From Apostichopus japonicus (lineage: Eukaryota; Echinodermata; Holothuroidea; Aspidochirotida; Stichopodidae), in assembly GCF_037975245.1 (NCBI RefSeq), contig NC_092568.1, positions 12,921,501 to 12,985,500 of the forward strand: DNA of 64,000 nt, in the 5' to 3' direction. Both the position numbers and the translations under genes were made by a program. Each line of letters starts with the position of its first letter. Within the stretch, counting starts at the first letter, position 1. Positions 49,432-62,672 of this stretch are shown here, piece after piece. A model generated the notes under the pieces. The model saw nothing but the letters and a program-made list of their open reading frames with translations, had not been told where the DNA came from and searched no databases.

Positions 49432-49439
49432 CATGATAT
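49432..49439. promoter_or_regulatory. Perfect CRE octamer TGACGTCA
   Basis: The only one of seven perfect TGACGTCA octamers in the window that lies in the right-hand part, within the presumed KIF26-like intron. It matches the CREB/ATF consensus; use is unknown. Confidence 0.3.
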
Positions 49440-49479
49440 GATGCAAAATTACACTGTTTTACAAAGTTTGTTCATTTCA

Positions 49480-49778
49480 AACTCACGGCCGGGTCAGTGA
49501 CGCTCATATCCCGGAACTGGAGTTTTTGGTGCCTAATGGAAGTCACAGCGAAGATGTTTGACGCTTGTTGATTGGGCAGTATGAAATTTGCAAACAAATA
49601 GTTATTCACGAACATCAGTTTTCACGAAACAATTTCAACTTGCATTTTCCTAATTTATATTTTTCGTGCCATGGAAAAATTCAACTGGCCCGGAGGAATA
49701 GCAATGCAGTAATTTAACTATCCAGACGCAAAAACCACTGGCCTCGGGCCAGCGGGATAGCGGTTACGTCAAGCCCTG
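49480..49778 (-). mobile_element. Fragment of a DNA transposon (CAGGGCTTGACG end)
   Basis: A CpG-rich island of about 300 bases in otherwise CpG-poor DNA. Read on the minus strand it begins CAGGGCTTGACGTAACCGCT, a terminus style seen in hAT-like elements of marine animals (family knowledge, not verified). Near that end is the palindrome GGCCTCGGGCC, with a second ACTGGCCCGG further in. I found no matching opposite end nor target duplication, so the copy looks truncated. Confidence 0.45.
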
Positions 49779-52700
49779 AGTACATAAACATGTATGCATG
49801 GTATGCTTCCAATGCACAGGTCTCTTAAAAGTTCCTCAAATTGTTTCTTTGCCAAGGGAAGTTAAGTCTATATAGCAGCATCTTCTCAAATGAAATTTAA
49901 AGTCACATTCTTAAAACAATTGCGAATTTTTTTACAAGTGTTTGTAACCATTCCTGGATCTTCCTTAACAAAGACCAAAAGTCACAATGAAAAAGAAAGA
50001 AAACAACAGTAAAGCCAACAAAAAAGTGAAGAAAACTGAATACAGTTCTAGTCAAACTTGTTGAAAACATGAATTTCTTTTTTTAATTTTGTGTCAGTTT
50101 TTCATACTGTACACATTGCACTTTGGTTCTGAGAGTAATCATTTATGTACAGTAGCACAAAGTCTTGAGATAAGTTACTTATTCACTTTCTTTTATCGGT
50201 CTAAATTATTCTGTGCTCTGTCATAGTCCATGACTCATTGTCATTTTACTTTATATCGGTGGAGAAAAGGAATTTAATAAATTAATAAAATTGTAAGGAA
50301 ATGAAATGTCAGATGTAAGCATGATGTAGTTGGTAAAAGTTTGATAAAGTGCCTCAATGTGTGATGATTATGATGACTCAGTCATAGAGTACAAAGGCAG
50401 TTAAAACATAGACAAACTACAAAAGGTGTTTTTATTTTGGCTATTATCGGTGGAACTGTGATCCATAGTTTTTGTGATTCTAACAAATCAACAGTTGATA
50501 GGATATTGTCATGATTATCAGACGTCAGTTGTTCAGAAGCGTGCTGACAATATAAGTTACACTATCTTTTAGGCAAGCAAGGGTGAGAAAATTGGAAGTA
50601 GGAATGGAAAAAGGGCTGTGTTATCTAGCGTTTTGATATAAGTATATGAGATTAAGAAAGGAGGTGATGGATTGTTGTCATTTTCTGTAAAGGTTCATGA
50701 CATGTCATAATTTGTTTTATGATAGACCTTGCATTTTCATCATTTTTATGGGTTGTGTAATGACAACTGCTATGTAGTAGTCCTACTGTACACTGTGTAC
50801 AGTATTTGAGTAAGTTTTAAAGTGATGTGAGCCTCACATTTTCATTGGACATCTGGGAATGCATGCATATAGTTCTGCTCAAATGCCTTAGGTTTTGCAA
50901 ATTAAGGCCTACAGTAGCTGCATGGGTTAAGCCAAATCCGATATGAAAGCTAATTTCAAATTCTTGCAATGTTTAATGAAGTGTCCTGCATATCCAATAA
51001 GCCTCAGGTTCTTCCATTCAGTCTTCCCCCTCCCTACTCCACCTACCAATGCATCCTTCATAGACACGTATGCAAAAAGGACACTACAGATGCTAGATGA
51101 AGGAACAATTGCAGCATAGCTACTTCCATTATGCATGTTAGGGCTTACAAAATAAACTTAACTCCTTTAATTCTTCCTTTTACATATAGGTCACATAGTA
51201 AATTTCAGGATGTTATCCAAACAGTAGGGGGGTCACAAAAACAGCATAAACTAAAGTATTGCAGTGAAAATGCTGTGAAAGTTAGTTATATCAGGATTTG
51301 TAACTTGAAATGGGCAGTTGTAGTGTTGCCTGTCAATGTATCTTTCAATGCAGAAAGATCCTCAGTCTTGTTCTGCACTAAGAGCCTGTGTACTTACTGC
51401 TGCATCTGATGGATTGAAATCACTTCTGGAACTTGTAGATCCACATGTACACTTAGTGTGAGCATTGTTTAGCATTGATCATTTAACAGTTGATTCAGGT
51501 GATCTAACAACTGATTAAGGAATTGATTAACAGCAACTAATCTATTTCATTGCTTTCTCAAAACACGTATATCTGTTGGTGTGATTAGCTTTAGGTGTAT
51601 CGTAAAGATAACACTCAAATATCTCCATGATTTCTTTACGATTTTAGACGGTAACAACAACACATTAACCGATAAGATGACCATTTGCATCTGTGCCTAA
51701 CTTGTAAAGTAGGTGGTCAAGATATGATCCCTTTATACGTTTCTTGTGGAAGGTGGAAAGACTAAATAAATCAGAGCGTACCAACAGGCTGAAAAATTAT
51801 ATCTGTTAGTGTTAGGTGTACGGAACATTTGAAGACGGAAAAACTTTGTAATGAACAGAAGTAAAAATTTGCTCTTGAATGTACTGATTACTCTTTGAGA
51901 AAACTTTCAAATGACCTACAAATTTTAGTCATTTGATCAAGGTAATATGTTCACAAAATTACCAGATGCTATGTCTTAAAGCCACTGAAGTCTGTTCAAA
52001 AATGCCGTTATAGGTACAAAATGTTCATGTATGTGTAAAAACTAAAAATGTGCATCAGTTGTGCTGGAAAAGGCCTAGAATTTTGCCAAATTTGGAATGC
52101 GACTTGTTAGAAACTTGATTTGAACTGCCATGTTGACCTCTTTTTAGTTGTGTTTTCTTTCCCTGCAGCAGCAATCTACTGTCCCATCTGAAATGGTCTT
52201 GGAAATTGCTAACATCCAAAATTGGACTTAACTCGTTAATTGGATTGCCACCTGATGTGAAATGCATTATTAAACCCTGCACTAGCCCTTCAACTTATTT
52301 ACACACACTGTAGACTACCGTATGAGGTTTCCTATAGCATCATGCAAACTTACTGCCTCCTAGGCACAATATTTATATTGAGGTAAACTAGCAAAGAAAG
52401 ATCAGATATGTTTCTAATAATTGGTAGAAATGTTGCCACAGACCCTTTGGGAGTTCGTGGCTGAGAGCCCATGTTGCAGAATGTTAAGCCTGGTTATGCC
52501 TATAGTAATGTGACTCCAGGGCATAAAAAGCAAAACATAACATCTGCTCTGCAGGCTATTCAGAAAAATCTCCAATTTGATTTTGTGTCAGGGTTGAAGT
52601 TACAGTGTGAGCCAATGACACTTCTATGAATTAATTGCAGAAGTATTTGTATTGTTATTTACTAGCTCACTGTTTGAAATCTTGATTTGCTGATAAAATA

Positions 52701-53755
52701 TCATTATTATAAGAAAAGAAATAAAAGCATGCCAATAATAGATGACAGATTTTCATAGATACACAGTCACTTTACAGTGGCTTCTTAAGGTTTGTTATTT
52801 AGCCTGACATTGCCAATAATAAACTGAATGTCAATGAGTCAAACCCGCAGTAGTGTGAGGCATGACATTTTTTTTGGCTTTCTCTATGCCAGGAGAGAGA
52901 CCTTGGAAAGATTTAGAGAGAGCTTTTATGTACAAGTAATGTAAGGTGCTTCAGCCATTTTCACAGATTCCTCATGAAGTATTCATGCATACTCGTCAAA
53001 TCCAAAGCTGATCAGCTTGCCTGAGCAATTTTTTATGGCTTTCCATTCAATCTATATTTTTATGCAGGTTGTGGCAGCCAGTTAGGAATGATAACTCGTC
53101 GATTAAAGCCAGCTTCAGTTATTCACCATTTGAGAAATTCTTTATCAGCAAATCTTGAATATTACCAACTCTGTAACCATCTCATTAATCTGTAAAACTT
53201 ATTCCTGTTGTGATAGGGGAGCTGGATTTGTAACCTTGTGGAAGAATTAATTTTGGTATTTTCGAAAAGGCTTACTTGATGATAGAATGAAATCAGCCAA
53301 AAAAAAAAGCAAATTTGGCAAACTTTTCCCATAATTTCATACTTCTACCATTTGTGTTGGAAGTGGGTAGTAGATTTTGTTGGGATTAGGAATGTTCCAT
53401 TGGTTGTTATCCTTGGATGTGAGCATTGCCCTCAGTATTAATTCAGGTATGTTCTCTGCGGCTTGTGAGATCAGGTAATGTGATCAAGTGGAATGCCAGC
53501 ATCTGGCTACATCGTTCTCCCTTTTCTATGAGATTGAAGAGATAGTCGCTTGGTTTGTGGTTCTCTATTTGATTAACCTGGTAATGCTTAGAGGGGATCT
53601 GGAATGTCACATATGATGTATATCTGTTTCCAGATGATTTTGATCAGGGAAAACAGTTGTTAAAGCCTTCTGTAGATTTCTGAGTCATAAAGTAACTTGA
53701 TGAATGAAAGAAACATACATGTATGTAGGTAAGTTTGTAGGTCTCTGCCCTGTCA

Positions 53756-53951
53756 GACCATGTACAACATTACAGTAATGTTAATTCGGATTTCGGACCA
53801 TGTACAACATTACAATAATGTTAATTCGGACCATGTACAACATTACGGTAATGTTAATTCGGACCATGTACAACATTACGGTAATGTTAATTCGGACCAT
53901 GTACAACATTACAGTAATGTTAATTTGGACCATGTACAACATTCAAGTAAT
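53756..53951 (+). repeat. 33-bp minisatellite, about six units
   Basis: Successive units of GACCATGTACAACATTAC(A/G)G plus TAATGTTAATTCG. The middle four are nearly identical, and the first and last are slightly altered. Each unit contains ACATTAC-N-GTAATGT, a perfect 7-bp hairpin with one central base, so the array is a string of small palindromes. Because 33 is a multiple of three it stays open as an 11-residue repeat (HVQHYGNVNSD), but there is no splice support or further coding context, so I do not call it a gene. Confidence 0.95.
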
Positions 53952-56154
53952 GGATAATAGAATGAAGAGAGTGAATTAGGCCAATAGATAACCTTACAGC
54001 AGCTTTTGTATTGGTTAAAAATTTAGCCAAGTGTACAGAGTATTACTCGATATAAGACCGTAAATGAATAAATTAAAATAACCTCCTAGTTTTCATTGCA
54101 ATTTACTTGATACATTTTAGATGAAGAAATACTTCCATTCCTTAAAATTTTGTTGCGAAGGAAACTTGGTCATAATTTACTTAAATCACAAGTAAAATGC
54201 AACGTGGGGTATCAACAAAATCAGATGGTTTACTTATTGACTTGGTCATTCTCATTTACCTATGTTGTTATTGGATGTTGTTATCCAGTACTCAATACTA
54301 ACTTCACTTCCTTTTACTAGCGACAGGTAAGTTTGTCGCTCATAAATATCAAAATCAGGTAAGTAATGGAGTATTATGGAAAGGTTTGTCACTTGCTAAA
54401 ACTAAAAAAGATGCTATCAAAAAGCTGTTTACAAAGCAGCTTTTTGAATTAATGTTGGTATATATGTTATATGAGATTAAAGTGCAACTGCAGACAGAAT
54501 ACAGATCATTGGCTAACTAATGGAGGCTTCACGTCATAAAGGGGGGAAACTGAACAATCTTTCCAAATTTTCCAAACTTGTGTTTAGTACAGTATGCATG
54601 GGATTAAAAATTGTATGAAAAAGTGTCTAGGCAGAAATATGTTTGGAATGGAATGAAATCAGTAATCACTTGCAGGTGTTCGTAGGGCGATCAAATAGCA
54701 ATGCTATTCTCAGTCATATGCAGCAAAACCATGGTTTAATGTTTGATATTATATTAGGAACAAAGAACTTGTCACAACTACAAGTCTACATCGACAGCAT
54801 CTTTACAATTGAGAAGTGAAAACAATAATAGTAAAACAAAGGTATATTTGAGTCTTACTCAATTTATTACAATTAAGCCATGAAATTAGAATATGAGCAA
54901 CTCCCTTTAACATTCTCTAGTGTCTGTAAAATCAAATTTGGCACTTCAGTAGTATTTTTATTCAAAAGATAATGGTCTGCAAGGAAGTAGTTTTCATTGT
55001 CCTTCATCACCAAAAAGTTATCTTTTAAAGTTGCAGGAGAAAAAAAAGTCCAGGACAATTGGACAACAAAATCAACTCTTCAGAAGGAGTATGAGAATCA
55101 ACTTAGTTCAACCAACTACATGTCACACATTTGGAGTCAGTGATCAGAGATCACAAGAACAGATAGTTGTTTACCTTTGATGTTTCTGCCAAGATTTATG
55201 TTAATGGGAAAGAGCAAAGAAATTAAGTGTTAAAACATCCCAGTCCTGTTCTGGCCATAAATTCTCTACTCTTTTCCATTGTTTGAAATTCCCCATTCCG
55301 TTTTCCATTATTTATTTACTTAATACAAGAATGAAACCACAGGATTCCATATGAATCTATATCATGTTTATATTTGCATTTTGATCGAGGACTTTGTAGT
55401 GAAGTCTGTACTCTGGCTGAAATCAAATTTCCAAGAATGTAAAGTAAGTTCAAATCAGCCTTAAAAGATGGCTTTTCAGTTAAAGAAAATTGATTATGAT
55501 GATGACTTAGTGAGAAAATTAAAAATGAAATTTCATTTCGACAACGAGAAACAACAACAAGTTTTAAGTGCAGGTTTAACTTTTTCATTTACCGCATCCA
55601 GATTTTTCCCAACGTTACTTGGCTTGCTGGTCAGTTTAGCTAGATGTATATCTAGTTAAGCATGCAACCGATACAAGTACTGTACATGAGAGTCTTCAGT
55701 AGAGAAGAACCCAATATATGCAACACTGCAAGTACATGCAAAATTTAGTGGCTACATTATTATTCTCTGTACTGAGCTCAACATGATACAGCTTTAAGAG
55801 GTTTATCATCCTCACAATTTTTCAGAGTTTGATTGATGGCCCTCTTCAGTGATTAATGAATTATATAAGACCAGGGAGAAAATGGATGAGGGTTTGTAGA
55901 AAAAGAGAAAAAAACGTGGTTCTCTTGGGTTTTACTTTTCTAGGTTTGTATAACATTAGTAACTTGTACTTTTGCGTGGAGGACTTAGCTGGCGATATCA
56001 TGGCTTAGGATTTCTTTGCCACTTTCCCTTGGTAGAATAGGATTACCACAGTACAAGGTTAATCTCCACCTAGGGCAACAATCCAGAAACTTTCAACTCT
56101 ACTTTTACTGAGAGGAATTGAATAGCCTGGATTGCCTGCTTTTAAATTGCCTCA

Positions 56155-56346
56155 GTGTTTGTGCTGCCATGGGTGGGAAGATTGTCTAGAAGATTAATTT
56201 GGAGAACAGAGGAAATTGATCAAAATATTGTGAATGCAGTAATTAGAATTAGAGAGAAGTATTATACATTGCTGGTCGGTACGGGCTGGAAGTTCGGACC
56301 CACAATCGGCGGCGTTTTTGAAGATACTTTGGTGAATTTGTTTGAA
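56155..56346 (+). other. Coding-like open frame, unrecognised
   Basis: A 63-codon frame without an ATG start, preceded by a fair acceptor (TTTTAAATTGCCTCAG, ending about 56153) and ended by TGA. The last third is CpG-rich, unlike its surroundings, and reads VGTGWKFGPTIGGVFEDTL, which looks protein-like. It could be an alternative terminal exon, a relic inserted with a transposon, or chance. It does not match the KIF26 segments I know. Confidence 0.2.
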
Positions 56347-57439
56347 TGACGGCTTCATGGTCAAGTTGTTTTCATAAGAAAATCAGAAGCTGCACTGGAT
56401 TAACTTGTGGCCTGAGTGGACGCTCCATATGAGCTATAATTAATACCTCTTAAATTGGACATTAAATAATTGTCCTGTGTCCGTCCTTTGGGTAGCCGTT
56501 AATAATCAGTGCCATAATTTGGGGGGGATTAAGTCATAGTCATTCTTCAATTTGTGTCATATTGATTTATATGAAAATTCTCAATATCTTTTGTGTGAGT
56601 CACTGTACTCACAGCTATTGTACTTGTAGCTCTTTGAAAATATTAAGCTTGTAAACCCTGTTTTATACATAATTTAGTAACCTTCCACTTAGGGATATAA
56701 TTTGGTATTATCATAACTGACCTAGTTAGTTAGGTTCATAAATTCACTGCCCAACAGAAGCTGGACAAAGAATGACCTCATTCTTTATCATGCTGACCAA
56801 ATCAAAGAAATTAAAAGAAAATAGTAAAACCAACTTGAACCAAAGAAAATATTCTGGCATAAGTAAGAAGTCTCTGATATACATGTGTTTAGCAATGCAT
56901 AAATTTGTTGAATAAATCGAAATTAACGTAAAAAAAAAGGAATGGTCAAGGGATTTTATATTAGCCAGAGATCATGGGTATCCAGTCAAACCTCTTTTGT
57001 AGCCCCTGGTAAAAACGAAAGCTTTTAAACCTGTTTTAATTCAAATTGTATCAAACAGCTGATAGAATGCTTAATGCCTTCCTATCTTATCACAACTAAG
57101 ATGCCAAAAGTGTGTACACTGCCTATTCATATTCTTAACTCATGCTGCATATTACAAGCTTAATCCAGGAGTAGTGTTGAAGATTATGGAAACAAGTAAA
57201 GCTTAGCATATTTATACATTTATGATGAGGAAAGATTAGAAGGCCAGCATGAATCTGTGAGTTTTCTGATTTTGATCAGTTAGTTTATTTTCAGTATGAT
57301 CATTGATTAGTAGTGTTTAATATATATATAATATTTTGACAGGTGATTTTTGGGGGAGTAAGTTGAATAACTTAGATATAATAGACAGACAATTTGTTAT
57401 TTTATTTAAGTATTTGAAGATGAGTCAATCATTTACTGT

Positions 57440-58167
57440 ATATGACCTGCCAAAGCGATCCAGATGTGGCACTTAAGTGTTCCTCTCTTGCTGTGTTGTA
57501 TGCCATGCTGCTGTCACTTCTCAGTGTTGGAGGGCTATCCTGACCATTGCCAATCACTACTGACACCTCAGACTGGAGGAATTCAGATCATCTTGGAGAG
57601 CCAACAGCTGTTCATGCTAGACTATATTCTGACAAATCACTGCAAACCTCTTCACACTGTGCAGCCAAGTACAGAATAGACCACTCGAAAAAGGTGGCAA
57701 CACCAGGGTGGTCTATTATTGAAAATATTTACTGAAGTCAGTCAATCGGTGTACTGCTGAGATGTAGCATATAACATTACATGAAAGATATGAAATATTA
57801 AATCTGAATCATAGATGATATTACAGTAGCAGATGACTGATGATGTTGGTGACTGTCACATATCCGCCTCTCATTCCTCCCACCAGATCATCGTTTAGAC
57901 AGATTCATCTTATGAGATGTTACAAAACCATTGTTGGTTGTCTTTAAGAAGATGGTATGTCCGAAAGGATGGCATCCCAAACAGCTTGCCAAATATGACA
58001 GTGTCCTGCAAGATATATGTCCATGTCCTAAGAGACATGTTTATCATTCTTATACCGGGAGATCGTTGCAACCTCTTTCCTTTTCTCAGGAATTTGACAT
58101 GGTAGATGTTTCTGCTAGTGTGCATGATCAGTATAGGCCGATATCAATGATATTGGTTAAAATTTGA
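57440..58167 (+). other. Region of unusually low stop density, possible decayed coding DNA
   Basis: Overlapping open frames of 62-78 codons on the plus strand and 71 on the minus strand. One plus frame (57442-57735) is interrupted by a single TGA at 57541-57543 and reads DTSDWRNSDHLGEPTAVHAR further on; another at 57931-58167 contains MVCPKGWHPKQLAKYDSVLQ. Since several frames and both strands are open, composition alone may explain it. I cannot assign a family. Confidence 0.2.
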
Positions 58168-59227
58168 GTAATTTACCGATAGTTTGTATCCGATACTGAT
58201 TCTTCAAAACAAATGATAGTAATAATATCGATGCCACACTAGTGTTTGCCATCTCTTTAGAAAAAATCTATGACAGTCAAATATTTCATTTTTGCCTCTG
58301 AGAAGGATCTAGCTGGGATGGAATCATCAGGCTCTCTCAGTGTTATACACATGATTTTAAATACAACATCTAGTCTGCATCCATTTTGATGAAAGAAATC
58401 ACTCTCAGAGTCTCTGGTGACTTCAAAGTTTTACAATATTTAGAAGCTCTTTGGGAAATTTCTCCTTAAATAAAACTTTTTCTATTGCACTTCTCCAGAG
58501 CCCAGAATCTTTCTTCAACCCCTAGGTTTATCAGTGTGATGAATGAGAAGATGTAGGTCAAACTTAGTCTACCTATGCACAAGCTATTTTCCAGGGGTAG
58601 TCTTGTTGTTACTGTAAACATTTGAACCCGCAGGAGTTAGAAGAACCAATTGACCCAACAGCTGAATGAAAGATCAAGTTCCATAGTGAGCGGAGTATCA
58701 CATTTGAATGAAATATCAGGAATTGACCCTTTATTTTGTGCTTTGTGTTATTGGTTGGAAGATGTTTTGTACAGAGTAGGAGGAAAATTCTCAAGACAAG
58801 AATGTGACTGCAGTATCTTAGAGTTGAATCCAACGTCTGTTTATCAATTTGCAATGACATAGCATTGTATGTATGTTTTCTGTACAAGATGTAAAATTAC
58901 TTTCAAACAGCATAGGTGTCTGTTTACAGACCTGTCTGTTTTGAGAGAAAAGTGTGGACATCAAATGACCGCCAGTTTGAAATTTTTAGTGGCCTTTTTA
59001 GTGGCCTTAATGTTGTTATTTATATATCAGCAAACTGTGCTGTATTGATTGAACTTGCAACTCAGACTTTTGTAAAAAATCTCTATTTGTAATTTATAGC
59101 ATGTTCCCCACTTGGTGCTGTCATAGCTATGTTTCTAGACTTTTGTATTATTAATGAAGTCAAGCCAAACTATGATGGCAGCATTATATCTGCAGCTTTT
59201 ATGCTTATTGCAGTGAAGACAATAAAA

Positions 59228-59290
59228 TAGGTAATATATAAATATAAATAAATAAAAAAATAAAATAAAATATAAGACAATAAAATAGCA
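59228..59290. repeat. A-rich (AAAT/AAATA)n low-complexity run
   Basis: Degenerate ATAAATAAATAAAAAAATAA-type sequence. Before it is GACAATAAAATAG, and GACAATAAAATAGC recurs just after (about 59275), so the run may lie between two copies of a short duplicated motif. Confidence 0.8.
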
Positions 59291-62200
59291 ACTTGAAGCT
59301 TGTATGCAGTTAAGAAACTTCTTAATGTGGTTCTCCTTTCTGAATGACAACCTTTCAGTTATTTTTTCTTTCTTATAGTATAGTTAATTAAGTTTACCCA
59401 TAAAATCTTTACATGTGAGATTTTGCTCGAAATTGTATACATGGAGATCTATAACAAGTGCAAACGATGACGTTGATTGTAAACAGCACTGTGTACAAGG
59501 CAAGAGTTTATGCAGATGATATTAAGGCTCATCTGGGGTTTGGCCCTCCTCCTTTCTTTCTAAGAGAAACTTTTTTTATTCGAAAACAACCCAGTCTGCT
59601 CGTAGACATCATTCAGTTTGGTTTTATTATTCACACTTTTAGGTAAACTATGGGGTCCATAGTAATTTACAGAGAAGAAACAGAGCAAACTGTTCAAATG
59701 TTTTATGTTAGTAATTTTATTTGGTGCCTTTCCTCCCTTTTTGCACAGTGTTCAGTGATTAAACAAGAGAGAATGTAAATAACTGTCATGGCTGGTAGTC
59801 TCAACCACAGTGTGCCGTTAGGCTTCTAATTGCTCCTCTAATGGACTGGTGGGTATTGTCAGAGACCTCTTGAAACCTTACAGGGTTTCTTTCATGCCAA
59901 ATTTAAGACCATTTATTATAGCCAATCTTACAGCAAAGCTAACCAATTACAGCTTTGTGGGTTCATGGATTTTCCAATTAATTCTGATGATAGTATCCTG
60001 TTAAGCTAGTGTGAAGTTTTTCTATTTTGCGGTTAATTTTGGGTACTGAGTTTTAGGTTTTGCTAGACCACCGAGCAAAAGACTTGAAACCATACTAGTG
60101 CTGTTCCAGTTTCCTACTCGAGAGCATTTAGACACTTTTTTTGGAGTGCTGGACCTTGCAAAATATTTCCATTTCTTTGATTGTATTACCATAAGACTGT
60201 GCTATATATAGAACTGAACTGCAACTGTTTGTGCTTTCTCTAGCAACCATTTTCTAGCAAAGACAGGGTACAGTTGATGGTTGATCATACTAATACAATC
60301 TCTCACAATATTTCACCAAGTCCATATTAATTAGCAACTTAAGGAGTAATTACTGAATACATTTGATTCTAAAAGTTATTGACATATGATCTTGTAGTTG
60401 ACTATTAAATCAAGCTAATGAACTGCATCGTCATAGGTTGATCATTACCAGACTTAAATCCTGCTTAAAAACTAACACACGCTATCAGTGTTCTCTCAAT
60501 CAATAATATAATTAAAGTTTTTTTTTTAATTTGTTTTTGTAAGTTTCATTGTAGCTCACAAAGTTGACCATCCAGCTGTGCAAGTCAACTCAGCATTTTA
60601 TTGTGGTAAGGTTAACCACATATAGATAGATACATACAAATATACATATGTTGATGTTATATGCATGATAGTCAATTATTCATGATGAATTTTTTTTATC
60701 CAGAAGCAAGAAATGATGTTAGTGAATATGTGGAGAAACTGCACACTTCTTATCCCTCCCCCAAAACAGCCTGTACTAGTAACTAAATGAAAGAAGAGAG
60801 ACATTGTACACAACTATGGCTTCAAAACAACAAATATAAAAACATCAACTGAGTGGATAATTGATGTTATTATACTCCAAAAAGTAGCCCAACCGTATAT
60901 TCTCCCTAAAGGTGTCTGCCAACATTAGCTGGTTATAACAGAGTCAATATCATCTATCTCTGAATGCATACATACATGTGATACATATCTGATGTATCTT
61001 GACTTTTATATCAGATCATTTTACTGCCATGAAAACTGAAAGTGTTACTGGATGGAATCTGTCACCCTTTACTATATATGTGGTCGTAAACATCTTAAAC
61101 ATTGAGTTCACTGAGCTCTAAGTTTTATGTTCAGTTGACAGGCATCTGTGATGTAAATTATATCCATGCTCTATGCCATTTCATGCCAAAATTCTGCACC
61201 TCAGGCTCGCCAGATCTTTGATGGCCAGTTTGCCCTGATCAAAGATATACAGACCTTCTTCTTTTTGTTATCTTATTTCTCACTGCTTCCCAAATTTATA
61301 TGGAAGTGATAACAGAGGGCAATTTCCTTAACCCACAAACATTTTTAGAAAACCATTGTAAATGGTTGCTAGCAGATAACCTTTCATCTTAATCACTCTG
61401 TGTCTCTCCCCCCTGTTTTAGCTTCTGACCACAATTGGTAAAGAGCTCAGTTGTATAGGGTAAACAGAAACAGGACTCATCTCCTTAGTCCCAGCTGTTC
61501 AGGTACTTAAAACATTTTACTCAAAGAGATTCCAAGTTTATCTCAAGGGATTTATGGGGTAGACTTGGCATTGGTTTACAAAGCCTAGATTTGTGAGTTG
61601 GAGATGAGTAACTGGTTGTAGTCATAAATCAAGGGAAATATTTCTGACCTCTTATTTAGACCTCTATGGACTGTTTGCAATCTTAATGTGGCCTGTCTAA
61701 TAATCAGGTCAATTGAGGTCAGAGGTTTGCCCATAACAAGCTTGAAAGAGGTAGTAGATGATAACTTTATTTGCTTATTTAGACAAATTCGATTGGAAAT
61801 AAAATTGATGGCTGTTCTGGGATATCAGATACAAACTACTTTGTAATTGTTGTAGCAGTGTGGTAGGTAAACCACTAAACTTTAAATTGGATAAGCACTC
61901 TTGTAGCGGGATGTTTTCTTCATTTGAAGTAAAAATGAAAAGTAGAAAAATAGCAAAAACTGGTGAAGAATATTAGTTACCTACCTTAGAGACATTATCT
62001 GTGTTTAGCTGCAAAATTGTTTGGCATTTCTACCTTTGTAATTTTGTTGTCACCAAAGGTAATGTCAAACATGCAGCTTGTAAGAGTATTATACTTACCA
62101 ATGTATTGTGATACAAACTGTGTATCTTTCACCATGTCAACTGTGGACAATGTATAGCTAGTATCAGTGGAAAGAAACAAATAAATTTTAAAAGTGGCTA

Positions 62201-62545
62201 GTTGTTTACATGATTATAGTGTTGTTATCTGCATGATTACTGTGGTTATATGTATGGGGAATGTTGATGACATCATGCCAGTGAGTGAATGTATATGAGT
62301 GTGTGTCGGTGTGTGGTGGCTTTCAGCCCATCTGATGCTTTCTCATTCCTATGATAAAGACCCCCTGATGCATGAACATGCTGCGGTTTGATAATTGCCT
62401 GTGGCAGAATACAGCAATGGGAATTGCAACATGGCATAAAGAGTACTGTTTAAAGGTTTTCTTTTATGAAATATTCCATTAAAGGAGACGTGAGCTTTAT
62501 CACCTTTCCTAATGTGATAGAGTTCATTGTCAAGAACAAATGTAG

Positions 62546-62672
62546 TATTTGAGTCTGGACTTGAGTCTATGTTTTACTCGGACTTGGAATCAGACTCAGG
62601 TTTGTTTGGACTACTCTCATATGCTGGGTGTCCGGGACTCAGACTTGAGGCTGAGTCCAGGCTGGTGCATCA
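62546..62672. repeat. Degenerate (GACTTG/GACTCR)n array
   Basis: Recurring GAGTCTGGACTTGAGTC, GGACTTGGAATCAGACTC and GGACTCAGACTTGAGGCTGA-type words spread over about 125 bases. This looks like a decayed six-base repeat of the GGACTC/GGACTT kind. The 97-codon frame across it is a by-product. Confidence 0.7.

Noticed and set aside
53760-53957. 11-residue repeat protein
   Set aside because: It is a minisatellite whose unit is a multiple of three; no exon signals surround it.
55468-55572. Frame reading KKIDYDDDLVRKLKMKFHF, reminiscent of the N-terminal region of mucolipin (TRPML) channels
   Set aside because: The resemblance covers only about ten residues, the sequence then departs completely, and the acceptor is weak. 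Worth a quick blast only.
58609-58887. 92-codon minus-strand frame and overlapping 70-codon plus frame
   Set aside because: Both strands are open, with no splice support and no recognisable motif.
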